Assembly: GCA_023136715.1 (NCBI GenBank) | Contig: JAGLQT010000199.1 | Span: 1 to 9,069 of the forward strand | Reading direction: 5' to 3' | DNA from: Gammaproteobacteria bacterium | GTDB taxonomy: Bacteria > Pseudomonadota > Gammaproteobacteria > SZUA-229 | Length of the DNA: 9,069 nucleotides | Part shown: one piece after another, positions 1 through 7,300 of the stretch | How the letters are laid out: every line of letters begins with the position of its first letter | Numbering within the stretch: position 1 is the first letter of the stretch | Notes under the pieces: model-generated | The model's database searches: none | Seen by the model: only the letters and a program-made list of their open reading frames with translations | Told to the model about the DNA's origin: nothing | Made by a program: the position numbers and the translations under genes

Positions 1-209
1 TTCATAATGCCGGAAGCGCCTTTGGCACAGATCACGCCTTTGTTCAGTGGGTGATCGGGGTTGCCCTGAATGTAACGAACTTCACCATCGCGTACGGTGA
101 CGCGGATGCCGCAGCGGCAGGCGCACATGTAGCAAGTGGTATTTTTAACCTCGATCAGGCTGTTATCATTAACGGCCGTCGAAAGCGGGTCGTGCACGGG
201 TGAAGACAT
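1..209 (-). CDS. Molybdopterin oxidoreductase large subunit, N-terminal part (SoeA/PhsA-like), cut by window edge
   Basis: The first 69 residues of a minus-strand protein, starting at the ATG whose complement is 207-209; the gene continues beyond position 1. An AGGA-type ribosome site lies just upstream (complement of 215-218). Residues 26-61 carry the cysteine pattern C26-x2-C29-x3-C33-x27-C61, embedded in CYMCACRCGIRV and NKGVICAKG. This is the [4Fe-4S]-binding N-terminal domain of DMSO-reductase-family molybdoenzymes (Molybdop_Fe4S4), followed as usual by GNPDHPLN. An extra cysteine, C31, lies between the ligands. There is no twin-arginine signal before the cluster, which suggests a cytoplasm-facing enzyme. 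The CxCRCGIRV style resembles SoeA, the cytoplasmic sulfite-oxidising subunit of SoeABC, but related thiosulfate, polysulfide or other oxidoreductases cannot be excluded from so short a piece. Family is certain; substrate is a guess. Confidence 0.9.
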   Translation of the reverse strand, partial: MSSPVHDPLSTAVNDNSLIEVKNTTCYMCACRCGIRVTVRDGEVRYIQGNPDHPLNKGVICAKGASGIM

Positions 210-287
210 TAAATTTCCTGTTTATAACGCTAAGCCGATCAATTTAGCCAAAAGTGGCAGCAAAATGCCAATCAGAAAATTTGTAGG

Positions 288-358
288 CTATATAAATAAA
301 TTATGAATCGCTAATATTGATCTATAGCAAAAGGCGAGTCAATAATCCTATATAAATA
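288..358. repeat. 11-bp direct repeat CTATATAAATA, two copies 60 bp apart
   Basis: CTATATAAATA occurs at 288-298 and identically at 348-358, start to start 60 bp, close to six helical turns. A shorter related string, ATAAATAGT, recurs at 352-360 and 488-496. The repeats flank the FNR-like site at 317-330. They could be binding sites for a regulator on one face of the helix, or simply AT-rich sequence. Confidence 0.4.
317..330. promoter_or_regulatory. Candidate FNR/Anr-type binding site
   Basis: TTGATCTATAGCAA matches the FNR consensus TTGAT-N4-ATCAA at nine of ten defined positions; the mismatch is G for T in the right half. Its centre lies about 114 bases upstream of the molybdoenzyme start and about 258 upstream of the transporter start. 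An oxygen-responsive site beside a redox molybdoenzyme is plausible, but one imperfect site in AT-rich DNA is weak evidence. Confidence 0.3.
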
Positions 359-388
359 GTCTATGGGGCGATGGTGCAGGTAAACAGC

Positions 389-411
389 AGCCTAAAGTGT
401 TGTATTAGGCT
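389..411. repeat. Perfect 7-bp inverted repeat AGCCTAA-N9-TTAGGCT
   Basis: AGCCTAA at 389-395 and TTAGGCT at 405-411 are exact reverse complements with a 9-base spacer. No U-tract follows, so it does not look like an intrinsic terminator. Its place upstream of the candidate promoter at 497-525 suits an operator for a dimeric regulator. Confidence 0.4.
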
Positions 412-496
412 AACGATTATATTTCCTGTTGATTTCAATGAGTGCACAACATGGTTAATGAATCTGTAAATATTGCTGCAGCCAGGCATAAATAGT

Positions 497-525
497 TTGA
501 TTCAATATATAGTGAGCGTTAGTAT
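497..525 (+). promoter_or_regulatory. Candidate sigma70 promoter of the two-partner secretion operon
   Basis: TTGATT at 497-502 (four of six to TTGACA) and TAGTAT at 520-525 (four of six to TATAAT) are separated by 17 bases. Transcription would begin near 532, leaving a leader of about 50 bases before the TTG start at 582. Both hexamers are imperfect, so other AT-rich strings nearby could serve instead. Confidence 0.3.
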
Positions 526-570
526 GGACACGTAACTTTTTTGTTAAATGTAATGATTTTGTAACAATAA

Positions 571-575
571 AAGGA
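571..575 (+). promoter_or_regulatory. Ribosome binding site deciding the TTG start of the transporter gene
   Basis: AAGGA at 571-575 stands six bases before TTG 582-584, an ideal spacing. The first in-frame ATG (648-650) lacks such a site and would remove the basic n-region of the signal peptide, so the TTG start is preferred. Confidence 0.6.
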
Positions 576-581
576 CGTATT

Positions 582-2279
582 TTGAGAGCAAACCTAAGTT
601 CACAGCAGATACAATCGATAGCGTATCGAGTCAGAGTAGGCTCTACAATGTGCTTCATGGTATTTTGTACGCTGCTGATATCAGGGCCGGCACACGCTGC
701 ACCACCCTCGCCCGGTTCTGTCATCGCCCCGATCGATAAACCTGTGATAAAACCCGAGCGTACTCAGGTCCCGCAAATTACGCGTGAAAAGAAATCGCTA
801 CCGGCTACTCCCCCGTCGACCAAAACGGTCAAAGTTAACGCCTTTAAATTTAAAGGTAATACAACATTTAGCGATGAGCAGTTGCATGAAGTTGTTGCTT
901 CATACGAAGGCAAGAATCTTTCCATTACCAATATTTATTTTGTTGCTGATTTGGTTGAGACTTTCTATCGATACCACGGGTATTTGTTAACGTCGATTTA
1001 TTTACCTGCACAGCAAATCAATTCCGGAACCATCATATTCGAAGTGATTGAGGGGCGACTGAGTGTAATCAAATTCGAGGGTGATCTTCAGAGTTATACG
1101 CCAGAGTTTTTAGCTGCTCAGGTTGATGAGTTACAGACAGGCCAGATTATTGATGACCAGAGTCTGGAAACTGAAACGCTGCTTCTGGATGATCTGCCCG
1201 GCCTCGATGCCCGAGCTGTGATTTCGAGTGGCAAAGAGTATGGCACTTCTGATGTAATCTTTATTAGTGAAGAAGATAGATACAGCAGCGTTGTCAGTGT
1301 GAACAATTATGGACGTAAATCCATAGGTGAAAAACGTGTCGAAGCTGGTTTTTTGATGGCCAATCCGATCTTCGAAGGTGACATGTTGAATTTGTCGTTG
1401 ATTGCCGCTGAGAGTAGTCGTATGTTGTACGGCCGTGCTGATTACGATGCGCTGGTTAATTCATCAGGAACACGTATCGGTCTAAGTTTTTCTACTTTTG
1501 ATTACGAGGTAGATACTGAAGAAGCCGGCCTACCGGCAAGTTTGAATCTGGAAGGCAGTGGTAGTGGTTTTGTTATTCGTGTAAGTCATCCGATTCAACG
1601 CACCAGTAGAAATAACACAAGTGTCACTGTTAGTGGACGAAGCAGTAGTACAGAACAAAGAGGTACGGCTGCTATCCCAACCGACAATACGATTAGTTTG
1701 CTGGAAGTGTTCCTGAACTGGGATCATCTCTATCGTGACTACGCCAAAACATCAATACAGGCAGGCCTGTCTACTAATTTTAAGTCTCGAGAAGACATAC
1801 TGGATACAGAATCACAGAAAGTGAAATTGTCACTGGATGTGAGTCATTATCAGCCTTTTATGGACAGCTGGTTTATTACTGCTCGTGTGCAGGGTATTTA
1901 TTCGCCTGATCCGCTAGTTGATGTCGAACGTTTTCGTGTAGGTGGTCAGGGTAGTGTACGCGCTTTTCCATCTGCGGAGCTGGCGGGTGATAAGGGAGGG
2001 GTGATTTCACTCGATCTGGGTAAAAAATTTATTGTTTCCGAAAAAATTATGATGACGCCTAGATTGTTTGCTGATGCAGGAAAAGTATATCGTAATGATA
2101 GTTTTGGGCTTTTCGGGCAACCGGATTCAGAATCGCTAACCGGTTATGGCGCAGGTTTGACCTCGATTTTTGCGTCGAATCATTCGCTGGATGTAGAGGT
2201 GGTAAAGCCTGTGACAGACAGAGTTAGTAGTGATGGCCGGGACACACGGTTCTGGTTGAGTTATCGAGGGCAGTTTTAA
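582..2279 (+). CDS. Two-partner secretion transporter, TpsB (ShlB/FhaC/HecB family)
   Basis: Outer-membrane Omp85-superfamily pore that recognises and exports its partner TpsA exoprotein, encoded next. The 565-residue length is normal for the family. A signal peptide spans residues 1-39: basic residues R2, R16 and R18, a hydrophobic stretch about 23-35, and probable cleavage after AHA at 37-39. A Pro/Lys-rich linker (about 40-80) corresponds to the segment before the POTRA domains. POTRA 1 spans about 83-158 (FKFKGNTTF ... FEVIEGRL) and POTRA 2 about 160-235. The rest is a 16-strand-type beta-barrel ending in RFWLSYRGQF, with the terminal Phe expected for BAM-inserted barrels. The L6-loop signature is VRAF at 459-462, in GQGSVRAFP, a variant of VRGF/Y essential for FhaC-type transport. 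It starts with TTG. The tpsA-type gene follows after about 150 bases. Family assignment is very firm; that its cargo is the neighbour is inferred from context. Confidence 0.95.
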   Translation: MRANLSSQQIQSIAYRVRVGSTMCFMVFCTLLISGPAHAAPPSPGSVIAPIDKPVIKPERTQVPQITREKKSLPATPPSTKTVKVNAFKFKGNTTFSDEQLHEVVASYEGKNLSITNIYFVADLVETFYRYHGYLLTSIYLPAQQINSGTIIFEVIEGRLSVIKFEGDLQSYTPEFLAAQVDELQTGQIIDDQSLETETLLLDDLPGLDARAVISSGKEYGTSDVIFISEEDRYSSVVSVNNYGRKSIGEKRVEAGFLMANPIFEGDMLNLSLIAAESSRMLYGRADYDALVNSSGTRIGLSFSTFDYEVDTEEAGLPASLNLEGSGSGFVIRVSHPIQRTSRNNTSVTVSGRSSSTEQRGTAAIPTDNTISLLEVFLNWDHLYRDYAKTSIQAGLSTNFKSREDILDTESQKVKLSLDVSHYQPFMDSWFITARVQGIYSPDPLVDVERFRVGGQGSVRAFPSAELAGDKGGVISLDLGKKFIVSEKIMMTPRLFADAGKVYRNDSFGLFGQPDSESLTGYGAGLTSIFASNHSLDVEVVKPVTDRVSSDGRDTRFWLSYRGQF

Positions 2280-2308
2280 AAACTGAACCGTTTGTCAGAA
2301 AATCAGTT
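2271..2308 (+). repeat. Overlapping inverted repeats at the transporter stop codon
   Basis: CAGTTTT (2271-2277) and AAAACTG (2279-2285) form a perfect 15-base palindrome around the TAA stop. AACTGA (2281-2286) can also pair with TCAGTT (2303-2308) across a 16-base loop. There is no U-tract and the stem is AT-rich, so it is at best a weak attenuator or mRNA-processing hairpin between tpsB- and tpsA-type genes. Confidence 0.3.
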
Positions 2309-2430
2309 AGAAAACGCGGGCTATGGTAGAACTTGTGATGAGAATCAAATAACGGGATTGTAAATGTCGCCATAGTTAACAAGTGGCGGGTATGTGAATA
2401 AAAACGCGGAGAATGTTAAGGATACATTTT
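2280..2430 (+). other. Spacer between transporter and exoprotein genes
   Basis: About 150 bases without a gene, much wider than the 2-18 base gaps later in the operon. Besides the repeats at the stop codon it holds CTATGG (2321-2326), complementary to CCATAG (2370-2375), and a GTTAAC palindrome. No convincing promoter was identified. The wide gap may let the abundant exoprotein be expressed at a different level from the pore. Confidence 0.4.
2418..2422 (+). promoter_or_regulatory. Ribosome binding site favouring the GTG start of the exoprotein gene
   Basis: AAGGA at 2418-2422 lies eight bases before GTG 2431. The upstream in-frame ATG at 2413 has only GGAG at 2408-2411, one base away, too close to work normally. 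GTG 2431 is therefore preferred. Confidence 0.55.
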
Positions 2431-5400
2431 GTGAAGATTAATAAACATATTGTTAATCAAAAAGTTGCAGATACAGTAGATGCTGGTTTGTCTGTTGTGC
2501 CAATTTTTGCCCAGAAGCCGTCGGCACTCGCTGCCGCTATCAGGCGTGCTATTTATTCGTCTCCATTTATGCTGCCCGTTTTTGTCTGCACACTACCGGG
2601 AATGGTTTTTGCTAATCCAGAAGGTGGTCAGGTCGTTGCGGGCTCTGCCACTATCAGCAATCCTGATGCCGATACTACTCTTATCAGTCAATCCTCAGCA
2701 CAGACGGTCATCGACTGGCAGCGCTTTAATATTGGCTCGCAGGAATATGTGCAGTTTGTGCAGCCTGATTCCTCCTCGGTTGCGCTGAACCGGGTTATTG
2801 GTGGTAATCCATCCGAAATTCTCGGTAACCTGTCGGCTAATGGACAGGTTTTTCTGGTCAACCCCAATGGTATTTATTTTGGTCAGCACGCCATGGTTGA
2901 TGTTGGCGGTATCGTCGCCAGTGTGCTTGATATCAGCACTGATGATTTCATGGCGGGTAACTACGTATTCAGCGAAGCCGCTGGAGCACCCAGTGATGTT
3001 GGGGTGGTTAACGATGGTGTGATCACTGCCCGCGATGGCGGTTATGTAGTGCTGATGGGCGACTATGCACACAATAATGGCATCGTCAGCGCCCGTATGG
3101 GCACAGTGGCACTGGCTGCCGGTAATCGTGTCACTATGGATGTCAAAGGTAACGGTCTGGTTAGTGTTGCCATCGAAGAAGAAACGTTTTCCAGTCTCGC
3201 CGGAGTCAATAATACCGGTGAAATTATGGCGGCCGGCGGTCGGGTAATAATGTCCGCCAAAGTTGCCAACGATTTGATCGATACCGCGATTAATAATGAA
3301 GGCCTGGTGGTTGCCAACAGCATTGCCGAGCGTAATGGTGTTATTTTCCTCACCGCAGCTGGTGGTGATATCGTCAACAGCGGCACGCTGGATGCGTCGG
3401 CAGAAGACGGCAGCAATGTCGATGGTGGTGGCGTACTAATATATTCCGACAGGAACGTAACTCTCTCATCCAATGCAGCGGTCAGCGCCAGAGGTGATGG
3501 CAGTGGTACGGGTGGTACTGTTCGTGTCATTGCAGAAGATTTTATGGATCATCAGTCAGGTGCACGGATTGATGTGACCAGTGAGGCTGGTGATGGCGGT
3601 TTTGTCGAACTTAGTGGTCATGGGTCGCTGGCGATTCGAGGTGATGTAAATATCGGAACTGGTGGTGAGCTACTGATCGATCCAGGTACTCTGACTATAA
3701 CGAACAGCAACAATACACCAGGTTTTACCACCGGCGGATCACCTACACCGAGCAATGGTTTTGTTGGTAAAGGTTTTGTAGAAGGCCAGCTCAACGCCAA
3801 CACAAATGTTACTCTGGTTGCCAATAACAATATTCTGGCTGCTGGTGGCACACTGGGAGCGGCACCTACTTTTAGTATCAATGCAACAACGGGTTCCGGC
3901 AATCTGACAATTCTAAATGGTACTGTTGGGACAGGTGGTACCCTTGGTGGCACCGGCACCCTGGGATGTACAATGACGGGTGTATGCCTACCTGGTGCTG
4001 GCAGCAACAGTGTAACTCAGGGTGCAACAGGTAATATCAGTCTCGGCACTGTCAGTATTAATATCAACGGCAGCCTGAATGTCGCTGGCGGTAGCACAGC
4101 CGGCTCGGTATCCATAGGCGCAATTAATGCAGGTGGTAATGTATTAATCACAGCGGGTACCAACGTCAATATCCTTGGCAATGTCGCTGGAGCTGGTACT
4201 AGCTTTAAAGCATCAGCAGGCAGCAATATTTCAATTAATGGTGGTATGGGTACAGGCAGTTTGCTCAATGCAAAAGTCACATTAAATGCTGGCAATAACG
4301 TCAACATCAATAGCAATATTTTCCTCGCAAACAATGCATTGAATTTTAATGCCGATAGTGATGTGACCGGTGCAGGTGACGTAAACATCTACGGTATTGC
4401 AGCGCAGTCATTGACGGTATCAACGCGAGGTGCGCTCAATGTTAGTGGCCAGAACTTTAATGTTGTCGGTGCTACATCTGCAGGTTTTGGCACCTCGGCG
4501 ACATCGCAGGTGTTTGTCAAAGCCGATGACAATAATGCAGCAACGACTACCGATAATATTACTGTCGCCGTGGCCGGTAATATGAATGTTACAGGTGGAA
4601 CAGGTCAGGCTTTTATTGGCGATGGTGGTCAGTTGTTGGCAGATGTCTCTGCTAATGTTTCTGCAGGTAATGACATCACTATCAATGCAGGTTCACTGAA
4701 CATAAAGGGTGGTAATGCCTCAGGAGGAATGAGTTTTGGAACCGGTAGTATTACGGCCAGGGCGAACGCAACAGTAACGGCAGGCGGGAACCTGACGGCG
4801 ACGCTGGGTGGGAATCTGAATGTTTCCGGTGGTTCGGCTAGTGCTTCTGGATCTGGTGGTACTCTCAATATTAACGCGAATGCTGATGCTGCACTGGTAG
4901 CAGGTGGCACTCTCAAAGTTGCTGCAGCGGGCTCTATATTGTTGTCATCCGGTGCTGTGGCATCAACTGTATCGCCACCTGTTACGGCAATATTAAGTGC
5001 TGGTGCTACAGTTAGTGCTGGAGCGCTTAACATGATGGCCAGTGGCAATATTACAGGTAATGGTGCGGATATATCAGCAGCAGGTTTGTATATGGCTGCA
5101 GCTAATAATATTGATTTACTGACGAGTAACGTTACAGTTGCTGGAGGAACGGTGGCAGGTATTAGTGGTGATGCCATGGCACTGAGTTTCCTTAGATCTG
5201 TCGGTATTGCTCCCCCTACTACACCTGATCCGAATGCGAAATTCAGTGCTGGTGGTACGCTTGATCTCGGCACGATAACGATGACTGGAGATATTCCCTA
5301 CTTGTGGTTGGAGGCAGATGTAACGAACATAGGCGGGCTGACCTTGCCTGATGCCAGCGATGTACTAGTGCAGTTCTCGCCTTTTACTCCAACTGCATCA

Positions 5401-5784
5401 ATCGGGGTTGAAGCTTTACCGGATAGCTCCCAGTTAGTGAATTACAATAATCTTGAGCACTTTGATATCCTGACAGGTACAACCATCATTATTGGTAGTT
5501 CATCGCAAACCGGGGAGCTTGTCATTGGAAGTCTGAGTGATATTGATATAGGTTCCAAGAACATGGTGGTTGTGACCTCTTCCAGTGTTACATCTATCAG
5601 CAATGTAATTTCTACAGGTATTGTTGCGGAGCTACTTATTGGGCAGGCATCATTTATTGCGCCGATTCAGACAGAAGTCGATTTATCATTAAAACCAGTT
5701 GAAGATGCCGATGACGAGAAAGAAAAGAAAAAGAATCTTGTTAAGGACGATGAAGAAGATATAAATATGTGTGAGGTTAGTTAA
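2431..5784 (+). CDS. Two-partner secretion exoprotein TpsA, filamentous-haemagglutinin-like
   Basis: Large secreted beta-helical protein, probably an adhesin, exported by the TpsB pore upstream. Residue numbers are from GTG 2431 (1117 aa; add 6 for ATG 2413). A long signal peptide runs to about residue 61: a 35-residue N-extension, then IRRAIYSSPF, a hydrophobic core and cleavage after VFA. The haemagglutination-activity TPS domain follows (about 62-270), with the family hallmark NPNG at 144-147 in FLVNPNGIYFG. Next come segments typical of FHA-like proteins (GGFVELSGHG, then LLIDPGTLTI). The remainder is Gly/Asn/Ala-rich repeats of roughly 20 residues (for example AGNNVNINSN, GGNLNVSGGS), as expected for a right-handed beta-helix. 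A Cys-x5-Cys pair lies at 513/519. The last 32 residues are a charged Asp/Glu/Lys tail with a Cys four residues from the end. No RGD or toxin domain was seen. The next gene starts two bases after the stop. Confidence 0.94.
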   Translation: MKINKHIVNQKVADTVDAGLSVVPIFAQKPSALAAAIRRAIYSSPFMLPVFVCTLPGMVFANPEGGQVVAGSATISNPDADTTLISQSSAQTVIDWQRFNIGSQEYVQFVQPDSSSVALNRVIGGNPSEILGNLSANGQVFLVNPNGIYFGQHAMVDVGGIVASVLDISTDDFMAGNYVFSEAAGAPSDVGVVNDGVITARDGGYVVLMGDYAHNNGIVSARMGTVALAAGNRVTMDVKGNGLVSVAIEEETFSSLAGVNNTGEIMAAGGRVIMSAKVANDLIDTAINNEGLVVANSIAERNGVIFLTAAGGDIVNSGTLDASAEDGSNVDGGGVLIYSDRNVTLSSNAAVSARGDGSGTGGTVRVIAEDFMDHQSGARIDVTSEAGDGGFVELSGHGSLAIRGDVNIGTGGELLIDPGTLTITNSNNTPGFTTGGSPTPSNGFVGKGFVEGQLNANTNVTLVANNNILAAGGTLGAAPTFSINATTGSGNLTILNGTVGTGGTLGGTGTLGCTMTGVCLPGAGSNSVTQGATGNISLGTVSININGSLNVAGGSTAGSVSIGAINAGGNVLITAGTNVNILGNVAGAGTSFKASAGSNISINGGMGTGSLLNAKVTLNAGNNVNINSNIFLANNALNFNADSDVTGAGDVNIYGIAAQSLTVSTRGALNVSGQNFNVVGATSAGFGTSATSQVFVKADDNNAATTTDNITVAVAGNMNVTGGTGQAFIGDGGQLLADVSANVSAGNDITINAGSLNIKGGNASGGMSFGTGSITARANATVTAGGNLTATLGGNLNVSGGSASASGSGGTLNINANADAALVAGGTLKVAAAGSILLSSGAVASTVSPPVTAILSAGATVSAGALNMMASGNITGNGADISAAGLYMAAANNIDLLTSNVTVAGGTVAGISGDAMALSFLRSVGIAPPTTPDPNAKFSAGGTLDLGTITMTGDIPYLWLEADVTNIGGLTLPDASDVLVQFSPFTPTASIGVEALPDSSQLVNYNNLEHFDILTGTTIIIGSSSQTGELVIGSLSDIDIGSKNMVVVTSSSVTSISNVISTGIVAELLIGQASFIAPIQTEVDLSLKPVEDADDEKEKKKNLVKDDEEDINMCEVS

Positions 5785-5786
5785 TC

Positions 5787-6500
5787 GTGCAGGGTATTTT
5801 TATCCGCAACAAAAAAGTAGCTGGCATGAAAGTAACAGGCCGAAGTTTACTCGGCCTTAGGCTGGTAATTTGCATCAGCTTGTTAGTACCTGCCCTGGTG
5901 CAGGCGCAGGATAATGCGGGAAATGTACTGCGGGTAACGGGCAGAGCTACGATTACATCACCGGATGGTCAAATTCGCAAGATTGAAAAAGGCGCACAAT
6001 TGAAATCAACGGATATTATTTCAACTGGTGCCCGCAGTCACGTCAGAATGAAACTGGAAGATGAAAGTTACATTATGGTGAGGCCAGATTCACGCGTGTC
6101 GATAGATGATTTCAAATTTATCAGGAAAAATGAGGAAGAAAACAGGGGGTTTTTTTCCCTGCTCAAAGGTGGTTTTCGTGTAATCACCGGCTTAATCAAA
6201 GATAAGAAAAAATATAAATACCGGACTACAGTAGCAACGCTTGGCATTCGTGGTACAGAATTCAGTGTCAGGGTCTGTAGTGCGGACTGTTATGATATCG
6301 ACCCTGTGCCGAAGGATGGTCTGTTTCTTGAGGTTCACGATATGGAGGTCACTATAACAACCAAGGCAGGTGTTTATACCTTTACCAAAGGCCAGTTTGC
6401 TTATGTTGCTGATAGCGATTCCCCAGCTATATTGCTCGACGGTATTCCCGATGTATTTGACCAGAGTCCGATACCACCTGCTAATCCTGCCGACTGCTAA
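5787..6500 (+). CDS. FecR-domain periplasmic protein
   Basis: A 237-residue secreted protein with a FecR domain (PF04773-like) from about residue 44 to 165: GNVLRVTGRATI at the start, VRMKLEDESYIMVRPDSRV in the middle, and the conserved ATLGIRGTEF at 150-159. A signal peptide is clear: MKVTGRSLLGLRL, a hydrophobic run, and cleavage after VQA near residue 40. The GTG at 5787, two bases after the exoprotein stop with GAGG at 5773-5776, suggests translational coupling. The ATG at 5826 would give a more standard 27-residue signal peptide but has no clear ribosome site. Classical FecR is an inner-membrane anti-sigma regulator; this one lacks that layout and has no FecI sigma factor beside it, so it is better seen as an envelope FecR-fold protein, possibly helping the exoprotein. 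It has Cys164 and Cys168, plus a Cys as its very last residue. Exact function unknown. Confidence 0.88.
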   Translation: MQGIFIRNKKVAGMKVTGRSLLGLRLVICISLLVPALVQAQDNAGNVLRVTGRATITSPDGQIRKIEKGAQLKSTDIISTGARSHVRMKLEDESYIMVRPDSRVSIDDFKFIRKNEEENRGFFSLLKGGFRVITGLIKDKKKYKYRTTVATLGIRGTEFSVRVCSADCYDIDPVPKDGLFLEVHDMEVTITTKAGVYTFTKGQFAYVADSDSPAILLDGIPDVFDQSPIPPANPADC

Positions 6501-6511
6501 TAATAAAACCC

Positions 6512-7282
6512 ATGTCTATTAATGCTGAGGTTGGGGCGAGTTCCCCAGGTGGTTACAGTCAGGTTGTACCGGTTGACCGAGACCGGTTGCATGATCTGGG
6601 CGTCAGTAAATCGAGTTGTAGTCAGTTTGTAGCAGTTCAGAATACCGCGCACTTGAACGTCATTGAATTTTTTCATGCCTTGCCCTACTTCCCTATTGCT
6701 TTTGTGCGGCAGCAAAATGGAAATTATTCGCCCTGTGCGGTGCTTGGCCTGAATAGCGGTGAAAATTTATTTTTAGATGCTGATGGTAACTGGCAGGATG
6801 ATGTATACAGTCCAGCGTATATACGTCGTTACCCTTTTATTACGGAAGCGATTACGGAAGAAGAACTCAAGGCGGACGACAAAGATTTGCGCAAGCCAAT
6901 ATTTGTCGATGAAACCGCACTCGTTAAAGATGCACCTGCTCTGTTTATTGCGAATGGAGTAGCGACACCCGAATGGCAAGCTATTGAATCTTTTGTCTCC
7001 GATTATATTTCTGCTGAACAGCTGACCTTGTCATTTACGCGAAAACTGAATTCGTTAGATTTGCTGGAAGCGTTTGATGCGCAGGTGCATCCCGATCAGG
7101 GTGATACGATACGTTTAAAAGGACTGTATCGAGTCAATGAGAACAAACTTAACAGCCTGCCCGCAAAAGTCATCAAGGATTTGATGGTCTCTGGTGAGCT
7201 ATCGCGAATCTATGCGCATTTGATTTCGCTGGAGAATTTTGCGAAATTACTTGATCGGTCAGCCCGACGTAAACAACAATAA
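6512..7282 (+). CDS. SapC-family protein
   Basis: A 256-residue protein matching the SapC family (PF07277), named after a Campylobacter fetus surface-layer locus; its biochemical function is not established. Family signatures visible are YSQVVPVDRDRHDL-type opening residues (15-29), the FVAVQNT segment (39-45), FPIAFV (60-65), AVLGLNSGENLFLDADGNW (76-94), YIRRYPF (103-109), and a C-terminal YRVNENKLNSLP ... LSRIYAHLISLENFAKLL block. It has no signal peptide or membrane segment, so it should be cytoplasmic. It starts 11 bases after the FecR-type gene; the ATG has no strong Shine-Dalgarno, and coupling to the upstream gene is likely. Position after an exoprotein gene and before a sulfotransferase gene suggests a role in making or modifying a surface protein, by inference only. 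Confidence 0.9.
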   Translation: MSINAEVGASSPGGYSQVVPVDRDRLHDLGVSKSSCSQFVAVQNTAHLNVIEFFHALPYFPIAFVRQQNGNYSPCAVLGLNSGENLFLDADGNWQDDVYSPAYIRRYPFITEAITEEELKADDKDLRKPIFVDETALVKDAPALFIANGVATPEWQAIESFVSDYISAEQLTLSFTRKLNSLDLLEAFDAQVHPDQGDTIRLKGLYRVNENKLNSLPAKVIKDLMVSGELSRIYAHLISLENFAKLLDRSARRKQQ

Positions 7283-7300
7283 TAACTAGAGTGTAAAGCT

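Larger units (their letters stand above)
210..581. promoter_or_regulatory. Divergent intergenic control region
   Basis: This 372-base AT-rich spacer separates the minus-strand molybdoenzyme gene from the plus-strand secretion operon and must hold promoters for both. No convincing gene was found in it. It contains a near-consensus FNR-type site, two copies of an 11-mer, a perfect 7-bp dyad and a candidate sigma70 promoter, each listed separately. For the minus-strand gene a TATAAA box (complement of 223-228) lies close to the start, but no good -35 was seen at the right distance. Confidence 0.6.

Noticed and set aside
455..724. Minus-strand frame of 89 codons across the promoter and start of the transporter gene
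   Set aside because: It has no recognisable domain and overlaps the signal-peptide coding region and the candidate promoter of a clear gene.
4629..5273. Long minus-strand reading frame (214 codons) opposite the exoprotein gene
   Set aside because: It is Pro/Ala/Leu-rich low-complexity protein, the mirror of the Gly/Asn repeats on the other strand, with no family features. The same applies to the minus-strand frames at 3063-3530, 3618-4007 and 4017-4388.
2431..5784. CRISPR-like or tandem DNA repeats within the exoprotein gene
   Set aside because: Repetition is at protein level (degenerate beta-helix coils) with diverged DNA; no constant repeat-spacer pattern.
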